The notes beneath the pieces were generated by a model that saw only the letters and a program-made list of their open reading frames with translations, did not search any database and was not told the origin of the DNA. Position numbers and translations under genes: made by a program. Shown piece after piece: positions 1 through 8,606 of a stretch of 22,528 nt of DNA (the stretch's first letter is position 1; the number at the start of each line of letters is the position of its first letter). Origin of the DNA: CAZNLL01 sp964573885 (GTDB lineage Bacteria > Desulfobacterota > DSM-4660 > Desulfatiglandales > Desulfatiglandaceae); assembly GCA_964573885.1 (NCBI GenBank), contig CAZNLL010000055.1:1-22528 (forward strand), given 5' to 3'.

Positions 1-23
1 AAATGAACCAGATGATACGATAA
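1..23 (+). CDS. gspF: Probable 3' end of gspF (T2SS inner-membrane platform protein), partial
   Basis: The first bases read, in one frame, as codons for MNQMIR followed by a TAA stop at 21-23. GspF proteins usually end in a short 'P-I-x-x-M-N-x-L/M-V/I' tail just after the last membrane helix, and gspF commonly precedes gspG, so this six-residue tail fits the end of gspF. Only the extreme C-terminus is present, so the call rests on position plus a very short match. An unrelated reading frame ending here by chance cannot be excluded. Confidence 0.5.
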
Positions 24-72
24 CTTAAAAAGGAGAAAAAAAACCTGAATCATTTTATGAGGGGGAAGAAAG

Positions 73-516
73 ATGAAGGAGAAACAAGGCAAGGAGGGTG
101 GGTTCACGCTCATTGAATTGATGGTCGTCATTGTCATCCTGGGCATCCTGGCAGGACTCATTGTCCCTCGGATCATGGGAAGACCGGAAGAGGCCAGACG
201 CATGAAAGCCCGGGTTCAGATAGAAAACATCGAGACCGCTTTGAAGCTTTATAAACTGGATAACGGCTCCTATCCAACCACCGAACAGGGCCTTCAAGCC
301 CTGGTGGAGCCACCCCAGGTGGGCAAACTTGCCAAGCGCTGGCGGGAGGGCGGATACCTCGAAAAAGGCAAGGTGCCCGAGGACCCTTGGGGGTACGAAT
401 ATGTCTACCTCTGTCCCGGACTCCATGGTGATTTTGATCTCATATCCTATGGGCCGGATGGAGAGCCGGGTGGCGAAGGAAAAAACCAAGACATTAACAA
501 CTGGGAAGTGGAGTAG
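73..516 (+). CDS. gspG: Type II secretion major pseudopilin GspG
   Basis: This 147-residue protein is the major subunit of the T2SS pseudopilus, which assembles from the inner membrane and pushes substrates through the secretin. The N-terminus shows a short basic leader and a prepilin-peptidase site, Gly10|Phe11 (GG|FTLIELMVV), with the conserved Glu at mature position 5 (Glu15) and a following hydrophobic helix. The C-terminal half carries the GspG signature: DPWG, then a YxYxxPG-like stretch and a calcium-loop-like segment (YGPDGEPGGEGKNQDINNW). The start at ATG 73 has a purine-rich ribosome site (GGGGGAAGAAAG) directly upstream. It lies 49 bp after the probable gspF stop and 29 bp before gspH, consistent with one operon. 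Length and motifs are typical; no oddities were seen. Confidence 0.96.
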   Translation: MKEKQGKEGGFTLIELMVVIVILGILAGLIVPRIMGRPEEARRMKARVQIENIETALKLYKLDNGSYPTTEQGLQALVEPPQVGKLAKRWREGGYLEKGKVPEDPWGYEYVYLCPGLHGDFDLISYGPDGEPGGEGKNQDINNWEVE

Positions 517-545
517 CCTTCCCTCTCCCGGGGACCCTTAAGGCA

Positions 546-1052
546 ATGCGTGGTGACGCAAAAGGATATACCCTCATTGAACTTTTGGTGGTTATGGCCC
601 TTATCGGCCTTATGATGACGGTCACCACCCCCCGTTTTCGATACGCCCTGTTCACCGACAACCTCAAGACCGCCACCCGCGAACTTACAGGCATGATCCA
701 GAACACAAGGAGCGAGGCCCTTCGAGAACAAAAAGACTTTTTTCTTTGCTTTGATCTGGATTCCGGCTTGATCTGGGTGGTCTCCTCTGACATGACCGAA
801 GAAGGGCGGGCCCTGGCCCGGGAACGTGCCTCCTCCTTGCCTGAAGGGGTCCGGGTGCTGGACGTGTGGTTTGCAGGCAAGGGTAAGACCTCGACCGGGG
901 ATACGGCCATCCGGTTTGATAAGAGAGGATACGTGCAACCCTCCGCTGTCCACCTGAGCTCAGAAGATAAAGAGTTCACCCTTGTCCTGAGCCCTTTTTT
1001 GGAAAAGGTAAAGGTCCTTGACAACTACGTAGATATTGAGGACATGGGATGA
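546..1052 (+). CDS. gspH: Type II secretion minor pseudopilin GspH
   Basis: This 168-residue minor pseudopilin probably sits near the tip of the T2SS pseudopilus. It has a seven-residue leader and a type IV prepilin cleavage site, Gly7|Tyr8 (KG|YTLIELLVV), with Glu at mature position 5 (Glu12) and a hydrophobic helix to about residue 30. The body (NLKTATRELTGMIQNTRSEALREQK, split here by position 38-62) matches the alpha-helical spine followed by beta-strands typical of GspH/FimT. Tyr rather than Phe at mature position 1 is tolerated in this family. Its stop overlaps the gspI start by four bases (ATGA), so translation of the two is likely coupled. Identity as H rather than another minor pseudopilin rests on order (G-H-I-J-K) and size. 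Confidence 0.88.
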   Translation: MRGDAKGYTLIELLVVMALIGLMMTVTTPRFRYALFTDNLKTATRELTGMIQNTRSEALREQKDFFLCFDLDSGLIWVVSSDMTEEGRALARERASSLPEGVRVLDVWFAGKGKTSTGDTAIRFDKRGYVQPSAVHLSSEDKEFTLVLSPFLEKVKVLDNYVDIEDMG

Positions 1053-1459
1053 AAGACCCTTTCCCCCGACAATGTCTCCCCCCGGGCTTTACCTTGCTCG
1101 AAGTCATGGTGGCCATGTCCATCATAGCCATTGCCTTTACGGCCGTTCTGGGATCCCAGGCCCAGAGCGTTTCCCTGGCCAACGAAGCGAAATTTAATAC
1201 CACCGCCCCCCTTCTCGCCCAAACCAAGATGGCGGAAATCACCCTGGAAGACGTGGATGACCTTATGGCTGATTCAGGCGATTTTGGCGACGACTTTCCT
1301 GGTTACACCTGGGAACTCTCTGTTCAACGTCTCCCCTTGGGGGGGCTTCAGGAAACCAGGGAGCACCTCAGGCGGATCGATCTGAGCGTGTCCTGGGGAG
1401 AAGAGGAAAAATACCGGTATAATGTCAGGTTCTACCGTTTCTTTCCCACGGCCCGGTAG
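1049..1459 (+). CDS. gspI: Type II secretion minor pseudopilin GspI
   Basis: This 136-residue minor pseudopilin is expected to form the pseudopilus tip complex with GspJ and GspK. It carries a 13-residue leader ending in Pro-Gly, cleavage Gly13|Phe14, then FTLLEVMVAMSIIAIAF with Glu18 at mature position 5. The C-terminal part contains the GspI-like pattern of beta-strands (YTWELSVQRLP and IDLSVSWGEEEKYRYNVRFYR). The ATG overlaps the gspH stop by four bases. The 48 bp gap to gspJ is the longest within the pseudopilin block. Short length and order are both typical of GspI. Confidence 0.9.
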   Translation: MKDPFPRQCLPPGFTLLEVMVAMSIIAIAFTAVLGSQAQSVSLANEAKFNTTAPLLAQTKMAEITLEDVDDLMADSGDFGDDFPGYTWELSVQRLPLGGLQETREHLRRIDLSVSWGEEEKYRYNVRFYRFFPTAR

Positions 1460-1507
1460 AGGAAGAAAGGACCTGGGGCAAACACCGGTGTAAAAAGGTA
1501 TGGGGCC

Positions 1508-2206
1508 ATGGTGCCGAAACTGGACAACAAGGGATTCACCCTGCTCGAAATTCTGGTTACCCTTTTCATCTTTGGGATTATTCTTTCCGTAATCTTTAGC
1601 ACTTACACGGGTGGGCTCAGCCTCATGGAAGAGACCGAGTCCCGGTCACGCATTTATGCCATGGCCCGGATAGCCCTTCAAAGGATCCACCAAGACCTCG
1701 AGGCCTGTTACGCGACCAGATCGGGGACCGCACCCTCCACCCAAGAAGAAAAGGATGCACTCCTTTTTGTAGGAGAAGACAGAGACATTAACGGACGGCC
1801 CGCCGATACGCTCCGTTTCCTCTCTCTTTCCCATCTGCTTTTTGATGAAGAAGAGGAAAATCCCGGTATCGGTGAAATCACCTTTTTTGTTCGGGAAAAG
1901 GATGAAGAAAAGGGACTCCTCCTCTACCGCTCGGACAAGGGCCTCTTTTCCGAAAGGGTTGAGGAAGAAAAGAGAGGACACATCCTTTGTGAGGGGCTTT
2001 ATTCGGTGGACCTTACCTATTGCGACTCAAGTGGAGAGCTGTATCAGAACTGGGACTCCACACAAGGGGAATTCAAGGGAAAATTGCCGGCCCGGATCAT
2101 CATTGCATTAGAGTTCCTGGATGAGACCCAGCCTGAAACGCCCCTCAGATTCATCACGGCCGTGGCCCTCCCCTTGGCAAGAGGCGAATATGGTAAGGCT
2201 TCTTAA
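1508..2206 (+). CDS. gspJ: Type II secretion minor pseudopilin GspJ
   Basis: This 232-residue minor pseudopilin should partner GspI and GspK at the pseudopilus tip. The leader ends NKG, with cleavage at Gly9|Phe10 followed by FTLLEILVTLFIFGIIL; Glu14 is the mature Glu5. The helix continues into RSRIYAMARIALQRIHQDLE, a typical GspJ spine, and the rest is a larger beta-rich domain, consistent with GspJ being longer than H and I. The ATG at 1508 follows an AAAAAGGT element 9-12 bases upstream. The 3' end overlaps the start of gspK by 17 bases, implying translational coupling. Confidence 0.92.
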   Translation: MVPKLDNKGFTLLEILVTLFIFGIILSVIFSTYTGGLSLMEETESRSRIYAMARIALQRIHQDLEACYATRSGTAPSTQEEKDALLFVGEDRDINGRPADTLRFLSLSHLLFDEEEENPGIGEITFFVREKDEEKGLLLYRSDKGLFSERVEEEKRGHILCEGLYSVDLTYCDSSGELYQNWDSTQGEFKGKLPARIIIALEFLDETQPETPLRFITAVALPLARGEYGKAS

Positions 2207-3167
2207 GGACAACCGGGGATTTGCCTTGATCTTGACCATTTTGATCACAAGCCTTCTGGTATTCTTGACCCTTCAATTCAATATTTCTATGCGCTCTGAC
2301 CTTTTCGGCGCCGCGCGTTTGCGCAAGGGCACCATGCTCAGCTATGTCGCCCGGTCCGGCTTCGAGTCAGCCCTGGCCCTTCTTTATCAAGACGCCCAGG
2401 ACACCGAATATGACTCCCTTGATGAGGAGTGGGCGAATTCCAGGGTGCTCTCCGAGTATTCGGGAGAGATGTTCGAGCAGGGGCGTTTTGAGGTGCAAAT
2501 CAATGATCAATCCGGGAAAATACAAATCAACGCCTTGGTGGACAAGAACGGCAAGGTCGATTCCAGGCAACAGGACGTCCTCACCCGTTTCCTGGGCTCT
2601 GAGGTCTTTGGTCTCGATCCCGAGGAGGTGGGCAATCTCATAGACGCCATCACGGATTGGATGGATCCGGATAACGAGGTCACCCGATTCGGTGCGGAGG
2701 ATTCCTATTACCGGTCTCTGCCCCAGCCTTACCCGTGCAAAAACGGCCCCCTGGAGGTCCTTGAAGAACTTCTCCTCGTAAGGGGCATGACCCGGACCCT
2801 TTTTTACGGCGGAGAGCAAAGGCCCGGCCTCTCTGATTACCTGACCGTTTACGGTAACGGGGAAGTCAATATCAATACGGCCCCTCCACTGGTGTTAAAG
2901 GCCCTTTCGGAACAAATAGAACCCTATATGGTCCAAAGCATGGTCCAGTACAGGAAAGAGGAGCCGGATAAGCTGGCAGACCCCAAATGGTATAAGCAGG
3001 TTACAGGAATGGACAATGTAAGTATCGAGCCCGAAATCATCACCACCAAAAGCACCACCTTTGAAATCCTCTCAAAGGGCCTGGAAGCGCCCATGACTGT
3101 GGAAATTGCAGCAGTGGTGGAGAGGAAGGAAAAGAGTCTCAAACTCCTCTCGTGGAAAACACAGTAG
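2190..3167 (+). CDS. gspK: Type II secretion minor pseudopilin GspK
   Basis: This 325-residue large minor pseudopilin caps the pseudopilus. The open frame extends 23 codons upstream, but the start is placed at ATG 2190 because that gives a normal basic leader (MVRLLKDNRG) and cleavage at Gly10|Phe11. The mature N-terminus FALILTILITSL lacks the Glu at position 5 (Leu15 instead), which is the hallmark of GspK. The body contains the GspK pattern around SYVARSGFESALALL and, later, GEVNINTAPPLVLKAL (the conserved VNINTAP segment). The start lies inside the 3' end of gspJ. A 102 bp gap then separates it from gspL, with no convincing promoter or terminator. Confidence 0.93.
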   Translation: MVRLLKDNRGFALILTILITSLLVFLTLQFNISMRSDLFGAARLRKGTMLSYVARSGFESALALLYQDAQDTEYDSLDEEWANSRVLSEYSGEMFEQGRFEVQINDQSGKIQINALVDKNGKVDSRQQDVLTRFLGSEVFGLDPEEVGNLIDAITDWMDPDNEVTRFGAEDSYYRSLPQPYPCKNGPLEVLEELLLVRGMTRTLFYGGEQRPGLSDYLTVYGNGEVNINTAPPLVLKALSEQIEPYMVQSMVQYRKEEPDKLADPKWYKQVTGMDNVSIEPEIITTKSTTFEILSKGLEAPMTVEIAAVVERKEKSLKLLSWKTQ

Positions 3168-3269
3168 GGTTTAGATCCTTGTGCCGGGTGAGCGTATTGT
3201 GATAAAAGCCTACAGTTTCTGAGGATCTTTAAAGGGAAAAGGGAATCCGCGATTGTTTAAGGCGTTATC

Positions 3270-4772
3270 ATGCCGGGAAAAATTCTGGGGCTGGATATAG
3301 GCAAAGACTCGGTTGCCGCCGTTCAAGTGAAGAGCGGACTGAGACGCTATCAGATCACCGCCTGCGCCCGGGTGCGGTTCGAGGAAAACGGCGGGATAGG
3401 TGGGGCCCTGGACAAGCTTTTTCACGAGTCGGACCTCAGGAGTGACACCTGCTTCACCTGCCTGCCTGGAGACTTTTTCTCTTACAGAAACCTTGAATTG
3501 CCTTTTAAAGACCCAAAAAAAATCAGGCAAACCATTCCCTATGAGATTGAAACCTTGATCCCTTTTGGTGCCGAGGACCTGATCGTGGATTTTACCCCCA
3601 CTGAGCGCTCGGACCCCACCGAGGTCCTGGCCGCCTCGGTGAAGAAGTCCGTTCTTTCGGAATACCTCGATCATCTTAAGCGGTGCGGGATTGAGCCCGA
3701 TGCCATAGACATCCGATGCATCCCCACTGTTTCATGGCTGCTCAGGCAGGCCCAGACCCCGAATCACGGGGTTTTTCTGGATCTGGGGGAGAGGAGCGGC
3801 ACCCTTGTCCTGTATGCTGAAAAACGGATTGTCCTGGTCCGGGCCATTCCCTTTGGGAGCCCCAACCCTTCCGGTTCGGGCCCCGGCCAAGACCTCCCCG
3901 AGGCCGGGGAGTCATCCCCCTCAGAGGAGCTGGAACCCAGACTTGAAGGCCTTTGCAAGGCCGTCCAAAATACCATCCACGCCTTTGAGTGGCAAACCAA
4001 GAGGACGGTTCAGCCTGAAGCAATCTTCATTTCAGGAATGGGGGTTCTCAACGCGGAGATCCCGGACCTTCTCAGAAAATACCTGGATATCCCCCCCACC
4101 CGGGTCGACCTGAGCCGGGACGCGGGGATCCTTATGGACCAGGCCATTGTCAGTGCTTGGGAGCCTGCACTGATGGACAGGGCCCTTGCCCTGGCCCTAA
4201 GGGACGTCAAGCACGGGCAAGGCTTTAATTTCAGGAGAGGGGAGTTCGCGAAAAAGACCCATTATGTGGGCATTCAAAAACAAATCCGAAAAGTAGCCGT
4301 CTTCGTTATCATTATCCTGGCCCTCATATCCGCAGACATCGGGGTGGACTACTATTTCGAGAATAAGAGATACCACATGCTGGATGAAAGGATCTCCGAG
4401 GTCTTCAGGCAGACCTTCCCGGGGATCAAAAGGATGGTGGATCCGGTGCAACAAATGAAGGTCAAGATCAGGGAGGTGAAGACCTCGGCCGTCTCTGTTC
4501 CAGGGGTAAGCCAAGGGGGCAAGATGGTCGACATCTTGCGGGAGATTTCCCAACGCATCCCTCGATCTCTGGACGTCCACGTGGACCGCATGGTCGTTGA
4601 CCCGGAGACCGTGAGAATTGTAGGCACCACAGCCACATTTAATACGGTGGACAACATCAAAAACGAGTTGGGGCCCTCACCCTACTTTGACGCCGTCACC
4701 ATAAGCTCCGCCAATCTTGACCAAAAGGGCAAGCAGGTTCGTTTTGAAATCAAGCTGGACCGGAAACAATAG
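3270..4772 (+). CDS. gspL: Type II secretion inner-membrane platform protein GspL (PilM/PilN-like)
   Basis: This 500-residue protein is the cytoplasmic and inner-membrane partner that recruits the GspE ATPase. Residues 1-320 form an actin-like (PilM/FtsA fold) domain, starting with the ILGLDIGKDSVAAVQV phosphate-1-like strand and containing FLDLGERSGTLVLY (about 169-182). A Gly/Pro/Ser/Glu-rich insertion lies at about 195-222. One transmembrane helix is at 339-358 (VAVFVIIILALISADIGVD), followed by a periplasmic PilN-like ferredoxin-fold domain (360-500). The ATG at 3270 is the only sensible start because an in-frame TAA lies at 3258-3260. It is followed after 22 bp by gspM, its known partner. 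The length is somewhat above enterobacterial GspL but the domain order is standard. Confidence 0.9.
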   Translation: MPGKILGLDIGKDSVAAVQVKSGLRRYQITACARVRFEENGGIGGALDKLFHESDLRSDTCFTCLPGDFFSYRNLELPFKDPKKIRQTIPYEIETLIPFGAEDLIVDFTPTERSDPTEVLAASVKKSVLSEYLDHLKRCGIEPDAIDIRCIPTVSWLLRQAQTPNHGVFLDLGERSGTLVLYAEKRIVLVRAIPFGSPNPSGSGPGQDLPEAGESSPSEELEPRLEGLCKAVQNTIHAFEWQTKRTVQPEAIFISGMGVLNAEIPDLLRKYLDIPPTRVDLSRDAGILMDQAIVSAWEPALMDRALALALRDVKHGQGFNFRRGEFAKKTHYVGIQKQIRKVAVFVIIILALISADIGVDYYFENKRYHMLDERISEVFRQTFPGIKRMVDPVQQMKVKIREVKTSAVSVPGVSQGGKMVDILREISQRIPRSLDVHVDRMVVDPETVRIVGTTATFNTVDNIKNELGPSPYFDAVTISSANLDQKGKQVRFEIKLDRKQ

Positions 4773-4794
4773 GATCTAAAGGCCACCTCAAGAC

Positions 4795-5310
4795 ATGAAG
4801 CTCGCAAAACGGGAAAAATATCTGGTCACCCTGGCCGCCTGCGTGATTGGAGCATTTATCCTCATTGAATTCCTCATCGCCCCCTTGTTTGAGGAAAAGG
4901 ACCGGCTGGAAAAAGGGGTCATGGCCAAGGAAAAAGAGCTCAGAGAGGTGCTGCTCCTGAGCGCTGAATTTGAAGGGTACAAAAAAAACACTCAGGGGCT
5001 TCAAGACATCCTGGCCAACCGGCGGAAGGGGTTTACCCTTTTCTCATTCCTGGAAAGAGAAGCGGGCGAGGCCCAGGTGAAGGACCATATCAAATATATG
5101 AAGCCTTCCACTTCACAGACGCTGGGGCCATACAAGGAATCAAAAGTGGAAATGAAACTGGAAGGGGTTACCCTGGACCAACTGGCAAGGTATCTTTATC
5201 GGGTGGAATTCCAGGAAAACGCTGTCACCATCCGGCGGATGTCCATCAGGGAAAACAAGCGGGATACAGGTTACCTGGACGCCGTTCTTCAAGTGTTCAC
5301 CCTTCAGTAG
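4795..5310 (+). CDS. gspM: Type II secretion inner-membrane protein GspM (PilO-like)
   Basis: This 171-residue bitopic protein is the expected GspL partner in the T2SS assembly platform. It begins with a basic cytoplasmic tip (MKLAKREKYLV), a single transmembrane helix at about 10-30 (VTLAACVIGAFILIEFLIAP), then a charged coiled-coil stretch (about 33-70) and a small periplasmic alpha/beta domain ending in LDAVLQVFTLQ. The N-terminal pattern (xKREKxLVxLA) and its position directly after gspL identify it. The sequence family is poorly conserved, so identity relies on topology and context as much as on motifs. Confidence 0.85.
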   Translation: MKLAKREKYLVTLAACVIGAFILIEFLIAPLFEEKDRLEKGVMAKEKELREVLLLSAEFEGYKKNTQGLQDILANRRKGFTLFSFLEREAGEAQVKDHIKYMKPSTSQTLGPYKESKVEMKLEGVTLDQLARYLYRVEFQENAVTIRRMSIRENKRDTGYLDAVLQVFTLQ

Positions 5311-5335
5311 GGGACGCTTTAAAAGGTCTGTTTCC

Positions 5336-6214
5336 ATGACGTGGGTCATATCAAAAAAGAAGAAATATGCGGGTTACACCCTTTATGTCCTATTGCTTAC
5401 CCTGGTGTGCCTTTACTATCGCTTCCCTTCAGAGGCCCTGGCACAATATCTCCGTTCCTTCATGGAAAAGGGGTATCCCGGATACCATCTCACCATCCGT
5501 GAAGTACGGCCCACCCTGCCCTTGGGCGTGCACATCTCAGGGGCCAAGGTTTCTTCCAGGGCCCGTCCGGATGTGCCCCTCTTTTCGGCCAGTACCGCCT
5601 CCATCAGGCCCGAAATCCTGTCCTTTTTGCGGGGTCGGTCCGGATACCGTTTCGATTGCCGCGCTTACGGAGGCCGCCTGGAGGGAAGCGTTCATAGGGG
5701 TGATAAGGACACGGCCATTGCCTCATCCATGACGTTCAAGAACATGCGCCTCGAGCCCTTTCCACCCCTTGCGGGACACACCTTGACGGGGACCTTAAAC
5801 GGGACCGTCACTTACGAGGGCCAAGAGGACCTGAGCAAGGGGACGGGCGAGGCCGATTTGACCATTTCCGAGGGGCGCCTGGAACTCCCCCAGCCCATTT
5901 TGATCTTTAATACCCTGGATTTCAGCGACCTCTCCGTCAAGCTGGTCCTCAAAAACCGCAAAGTCAATCTCGCCCGTTTCGAAATGAAGGGGAAGGCTGT
6001 CCAAGGCGAACTTTCGGGCACCATCGCTCTGACCGGTGATCTATCCCAAAGCCGGCTGAACCTTAGAGGCACCATCGAGCCCCTGGCCTCCTTTTTTCAG
6101 GATCGCAGAGGAGAAAACAATATCATCAGGCGCCTGACCCGGCGACACAAGGGAGGAAAGATTTCCTTTCTCATTTACGGAACCATCAATGACCCGAAGA
6201 TCAGGATCATGTGA
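5336..6214 (+). CDS. gspN: Type II secretion system protein GspN
   Basis: This 292-residue protein has one N-terminal membrane helix (about 11-30, YAGYTLYVLLLTLVCLYYRF), a short extracytoplasmic region, and long AsmA-like beta-repeats (GTLNGTVTYEG, GEADLTISEGRLELPQP, LKNRKVNLARFEMKG). Deltaproteobacterial T2SS operons commonly encode such a GspN after gspM. Its role is accessory and not fully established; the beta-sheet pattern suggests an envelope-spanning or lipid-facing groove, which is inference. The C-terminus ends in a YGTINDPKIRIM strand typical of AsmA-related proteins. It starts 25 bp after gspM with an AAAAGG element 10 bp upstream. Confidence 0.8.
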   Translation: MTWVISKKKKYAGYTLYVLLLTLVCLYYRFPSEALAQYLRSFMEKGYPGYHLTIREVRPTLPLGVHISGAKVSSRARPDVPLFSASTASIRPEILSFLRGRSGYRFDCRAYGGRLEGSVHRGDKDTAIASSMTFKNMRLEPFPPLAGHTLTGTLNGTVTYEGQEDLSKGTGEADLTISEGRLELPQPILIFNTLDFSDLSVKLVLKNRKVNLARFEMKGKAVQGELSGTIALTGDLSQSRLNLRGTIEPLASFFQDRRGENNIIRRLTRRHKGGKISFLIYGTINDPKIRIM

Positions 6215-6243
6215 TTCAAACAGCTTAGGAATGGAATAAGGGC

Positions 6244-7800
6244 GTGTATACCGCTTTTTTTGGTCTCAAAGAAAACCCGTTTAATCTGACACCGGACCCC
6301 CGATACCTCTTTTTGAGCCCCCATCACAAGGAGGCATTGGACCATCTCCTTTACGGGATCAACGAGAGGAAGGGCTTTATCGCCATTGTGGGCGGGATCG
6401 GCACAGGCAAGACCACCCTGTGCCGGGCCCTTTTGAGCCGTCTGGATCAGGGGACCAAGAGCGCCCTCATTTTTAATGCTTACATCTCTGATATGGAGCT
6501 CCTTCAGGCCATCAACCAGGAGTTCGGCCTTGAAGAAAGTCCCGGTGCCAAGAGCAAAAAGGACTATATTGACACCCTCAATCAATTCCTCCTGGACACT
6601 TTCAGTGCCGGGGGTAATGCGGTCCTCCTCATTGATGAGGCCCAGAACCTCTCCCAGGAGGTGCTCGAGCAGATCCGGATGCTTTCCAACCTGGAAACAG
6701 AGCGGGAAAAGCTGATTCAAATTGTACTCGTGGGACAACCTGAATTAAGGGAACTCCTGGCCACGCCCTCTCTGAGGCAGCTCGATGAGCGCATTATGGT
6801 GCGCTATGAATTAAAACCCCTGGAGCCCAAAGACCTGGCAGGATATGTGGAACACCGTCTGGTGGTTGCCGGGGCCCGGGGCAACCTGAAGTTTTCGGAT
6901 AGGGCCTTGGCCAGGGTCTATGCCTACTCCCGAGGAAACCCCAGACGGATCAACAGCCTCTGCGACAGGGCGCTCCTCATCGCCTATGCGGAAGAGAAGT
7001 TCACCGTGTCCAGAGGGCTGGTGGAAAGGGCCATCAAAGACCTCCGGGGAGACGGCGCGATCCATCCCGTTACAAGGGGCCTGGGGACGCAAGGGGTCCA
7101 TGTCCTTATCCTGGTCCTTGTTCTGGCCGTCTTTTTGGCAGGCTTTTTCGGCTGGACCTACAGGCGGCAAATGCTCGGTTTTCTCCTTCCTCAAGAAAAA
7201 GCAGCCCCCCTTGGGCGGGTACCGGCCCCGGCTCCCAGAAGGGAAACAAAGGCGCCTTCCTTGTTCCTGGAGGAGAAGGCCAGCCTTTCGGCCCTTTTCG
7301 GCTTGGCCGAACTCGGGGCCATGGAGGGGGATGGTCCTTCCCAAAGCGGGGATGTCACCCTGGTCTCCATGGACATCGGGCCTGAATACCATGTCATGTT
7401 TAAGAAACCTTTCCGGGTGCGCAGCTCCCAGGGGACCAATCCTGCCCCGGCTTACCTCGTGGTTGCCGAGGTGACCCAAGGGGGAGCCCTGGTGATAGAT
7501 GCGGCCGGCAAGAAACAAGAGGTTAAGAGGGAGTTTCTCATCTCCCACTGGGGGGGTAGAATCTCCTGGCCCTACCTTCCCAAGGGCCAGGATAAACCCC
7601 TGATTCAGGGAATGCGCGGCCCTGACGTCTTGGAGGTGCAGAAGCTTCTGGAGAAGATCGGATACCTGGCCGAGCCGACAGGGGTTTACGACCAACCCAC
7701 CTATGAAGAGGTCATGAGGCTCCAGCGCAATGTGGGCTTAAGGCCTGACGGCATTGTGGGCCCTCGGACCAGGGCCATTTTATACCTGATGTCGGATTGA
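6244..7800 (+). CDS. gspA: ExeA/GspA-like AAA+ ATPase with peptidoglycan-binding tail
   Basis: This 518-residue membrane ATPase probably helps insert or position the secretin in the cell wall, as ExeA does with ExeB. The N-terminus (MYTAFFGLKENPF, TPDPRYLFLS) is the family signature and justifies the GTG start. Walker A is at 50-57 (GGIGTGKT), Walker B at 126-132 (AVLLIDE), a sensor-1-like strand at 158-165 and a sensor-2-like GNPRRIN at 231-237. A transmembrane helix follows at about 284-305. The periplasmic part has a degenerate C39-like stretch (about 365-445) and a PG_binding_1 domain (about 452-515, with DGIVGPRTRAILYL). It is followed after 2 bp by the ExeB-like gene, the expected partner. 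Confidence 0.9.
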   Translation: MYTAFFGLKENPFNLTPDPRYLFLSPHHKEALDHLLYGINERKGFIAIVGGIGTGKTTLCRALLSRLDQGTKSALIFNAYISDMELLQAINQEFGLEESPGAKSKKDYIDTLNQFLLDTFSAGGNAVLLIDEAQNLSQEVLEQIRMLSNLETEREKLIQIVLVGQPELRELLATPSLRQLDERIMVRYELKPLEPKDLAGYVEHRLVVAGARGNLKFSDRALARVYAYSRGNPRRINSLCDRALLIAYAEEKFTVSRGLVERAIKDLRGDGAIHPVTRGLGTQGVHVLILVLVLAVFLAGFFGWTYRRQMLGFLLPQEKAAPLGRVPAPAPRRETKAPSLFLEEKASLSALFGLAELGAMEGDGPSQSGDVTLVSMDIGPEYHVMFKKPFRVRSSQGTNPAPAYLVVAEVTQGGALVIDAAGKKQEVKREFLISHWGGRISWPYLPKGQDKPLIQGMRGPDVLEVQKLLEKIGYLAEPTGVYDQPTYEEVMRLQRNVGLRPDGIVGPRTRAILYLMSD

Positions 7801-7802
7801 CC

Positions 7803-8495
7803 ATGAGTTATATCCATCATGCCCTTAAAAAGGCCCAAAAGGAAAAGGACGCCCGTTACCGAGATTATTCGGGGATCCTTTCCGCACGCAAAGCCAGGAA
7901 GAACCCTTTTTTGGCAAAGCTCCTGTGGTGGATTTTCCCCTCCCTGGTCATCCTTTTTCTTGCCTTTACCTCCTATTCATGGTTTCATTCCCGGACAAAA
8001 AAGGACCCGCCGAGGTCGGCTCCTCCGAGCAGACAGGAAGCCGTGAGTCCAAGACCGCAACAGGTCGATCACGAACAGGCCCTTTATGAACGGGCCAGGC
8101 TGTTTCAGAAATACGGCCGCCTCGCAGAGGCCAAGACCCTATACAAACAAATCCTTGAGAAGAACCCCGGCTATGTAGGTGCTTTAAACAACCTGGGCGT
8201 CATCTATATGAACGAAAAGGACTACCCGGCGGCCAGGCTCAGTTTTGAGAAGGCCAACCTCCTGAAACCCGATTATGTAGACCCTTGCTATAACCTGGCC
8301 TGCGTCCACGCCCTTACGGGAAATCCCGAGCGAAGCCTTGCCTTTTTAAAAAAGGCCCTAACCCTGGATCCCTCGGTCAGGGAGTGGGCCCAAAATGACT
8401 CGGATCTCCGATCCTTGTGGGACCTCGACGCCTTTAAAGACTTACTGGCCGTGGACCGGACCGCGCAGAAAGGGGCCGGACAGGAATTGGAATAA
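7803..8495 (+). CDS. ExeB/GspB-like membrane protein with TPR periplasmic domain
   Basis: This 230-residue bitopic protein probably partners the adjacent ExeA-like ATPase. The start is placed at ATG 7803 because MSYIHHALKKAQKEKDARY matches the conserved MSYIxxALKKAxxER opening of GspB/ExeB proteins; the TTG two codons upstream is less likely. A transmembrane helix spans about 40-62 (LLWWIFPSLVILFLAFTSYSW), followed by a Pro/Arg/Ser-rich linker (65-88). Instead of the usual GspB C-terminal domain, residues 91-192 look like three tetratricopeptide repeats (for example GALNNLGVIYMNEKDYPAAR), ending in a LRSLWDLDAFKDLL cap. That swap is unusual. The gene follows the ATPase after 2 bp and precedes gspD. 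Confidence 0.75.
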   Translation: MSYIHHALKKAQKEKDARYRDYSGILSARKARKNPFLAKLLWWIFPSLVILFLAFTSYSWFHSRTKKDPPRSAPPSRQEAVSPRPQQVDHEQALYERARLFQKYGRLAEAKTLYKQILEKNPGYVGALNNLGVIYMNEKDYPAARLSFEKANLLKPDYVDPCYNLACVHALTGNPERSLAFLKKALTLDPSVREWAQNDSDLRSLWDLDAFKDLLAVDRTAQKGAGQELE

Positions 8496-8606
8496 TCGTA
8501 TGGATTGAAATTCTTGAAAAAACGGGCTCCATCGGGTAAGGCCATGGAGCTGGAACCGGGCCTGCTTCAGACGTGTAAAATGATACAACAATTATTTCGA
8601 GGAATT

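Noticed and set aside
2121..2189. Upstream extension of gspK
   Set aside because: It would bury the prepilin leader behind 23 residues; ATG 2190 gives the normal leader and cleavage site.
3168..3269. Possible internal promoter between gspK and gspL
   Set aside because: TTGTGC and TAAAAG-like boxes have poor matches and 18-base spacing; not better than chance.
6811..7695. 294-codon open frame antisense to the ExeA-like gene
   Set aside because: Shadow of a well-supported coding gene; no domain pattern or ribosome site.
8505..8606. Upstream extension of gspD from TTG 8505
   Set aside because: It places about 34 extra residues ahead of a good signal peptide; ATG 8607 is more natural, though ATG 8580 is not fully excluded.
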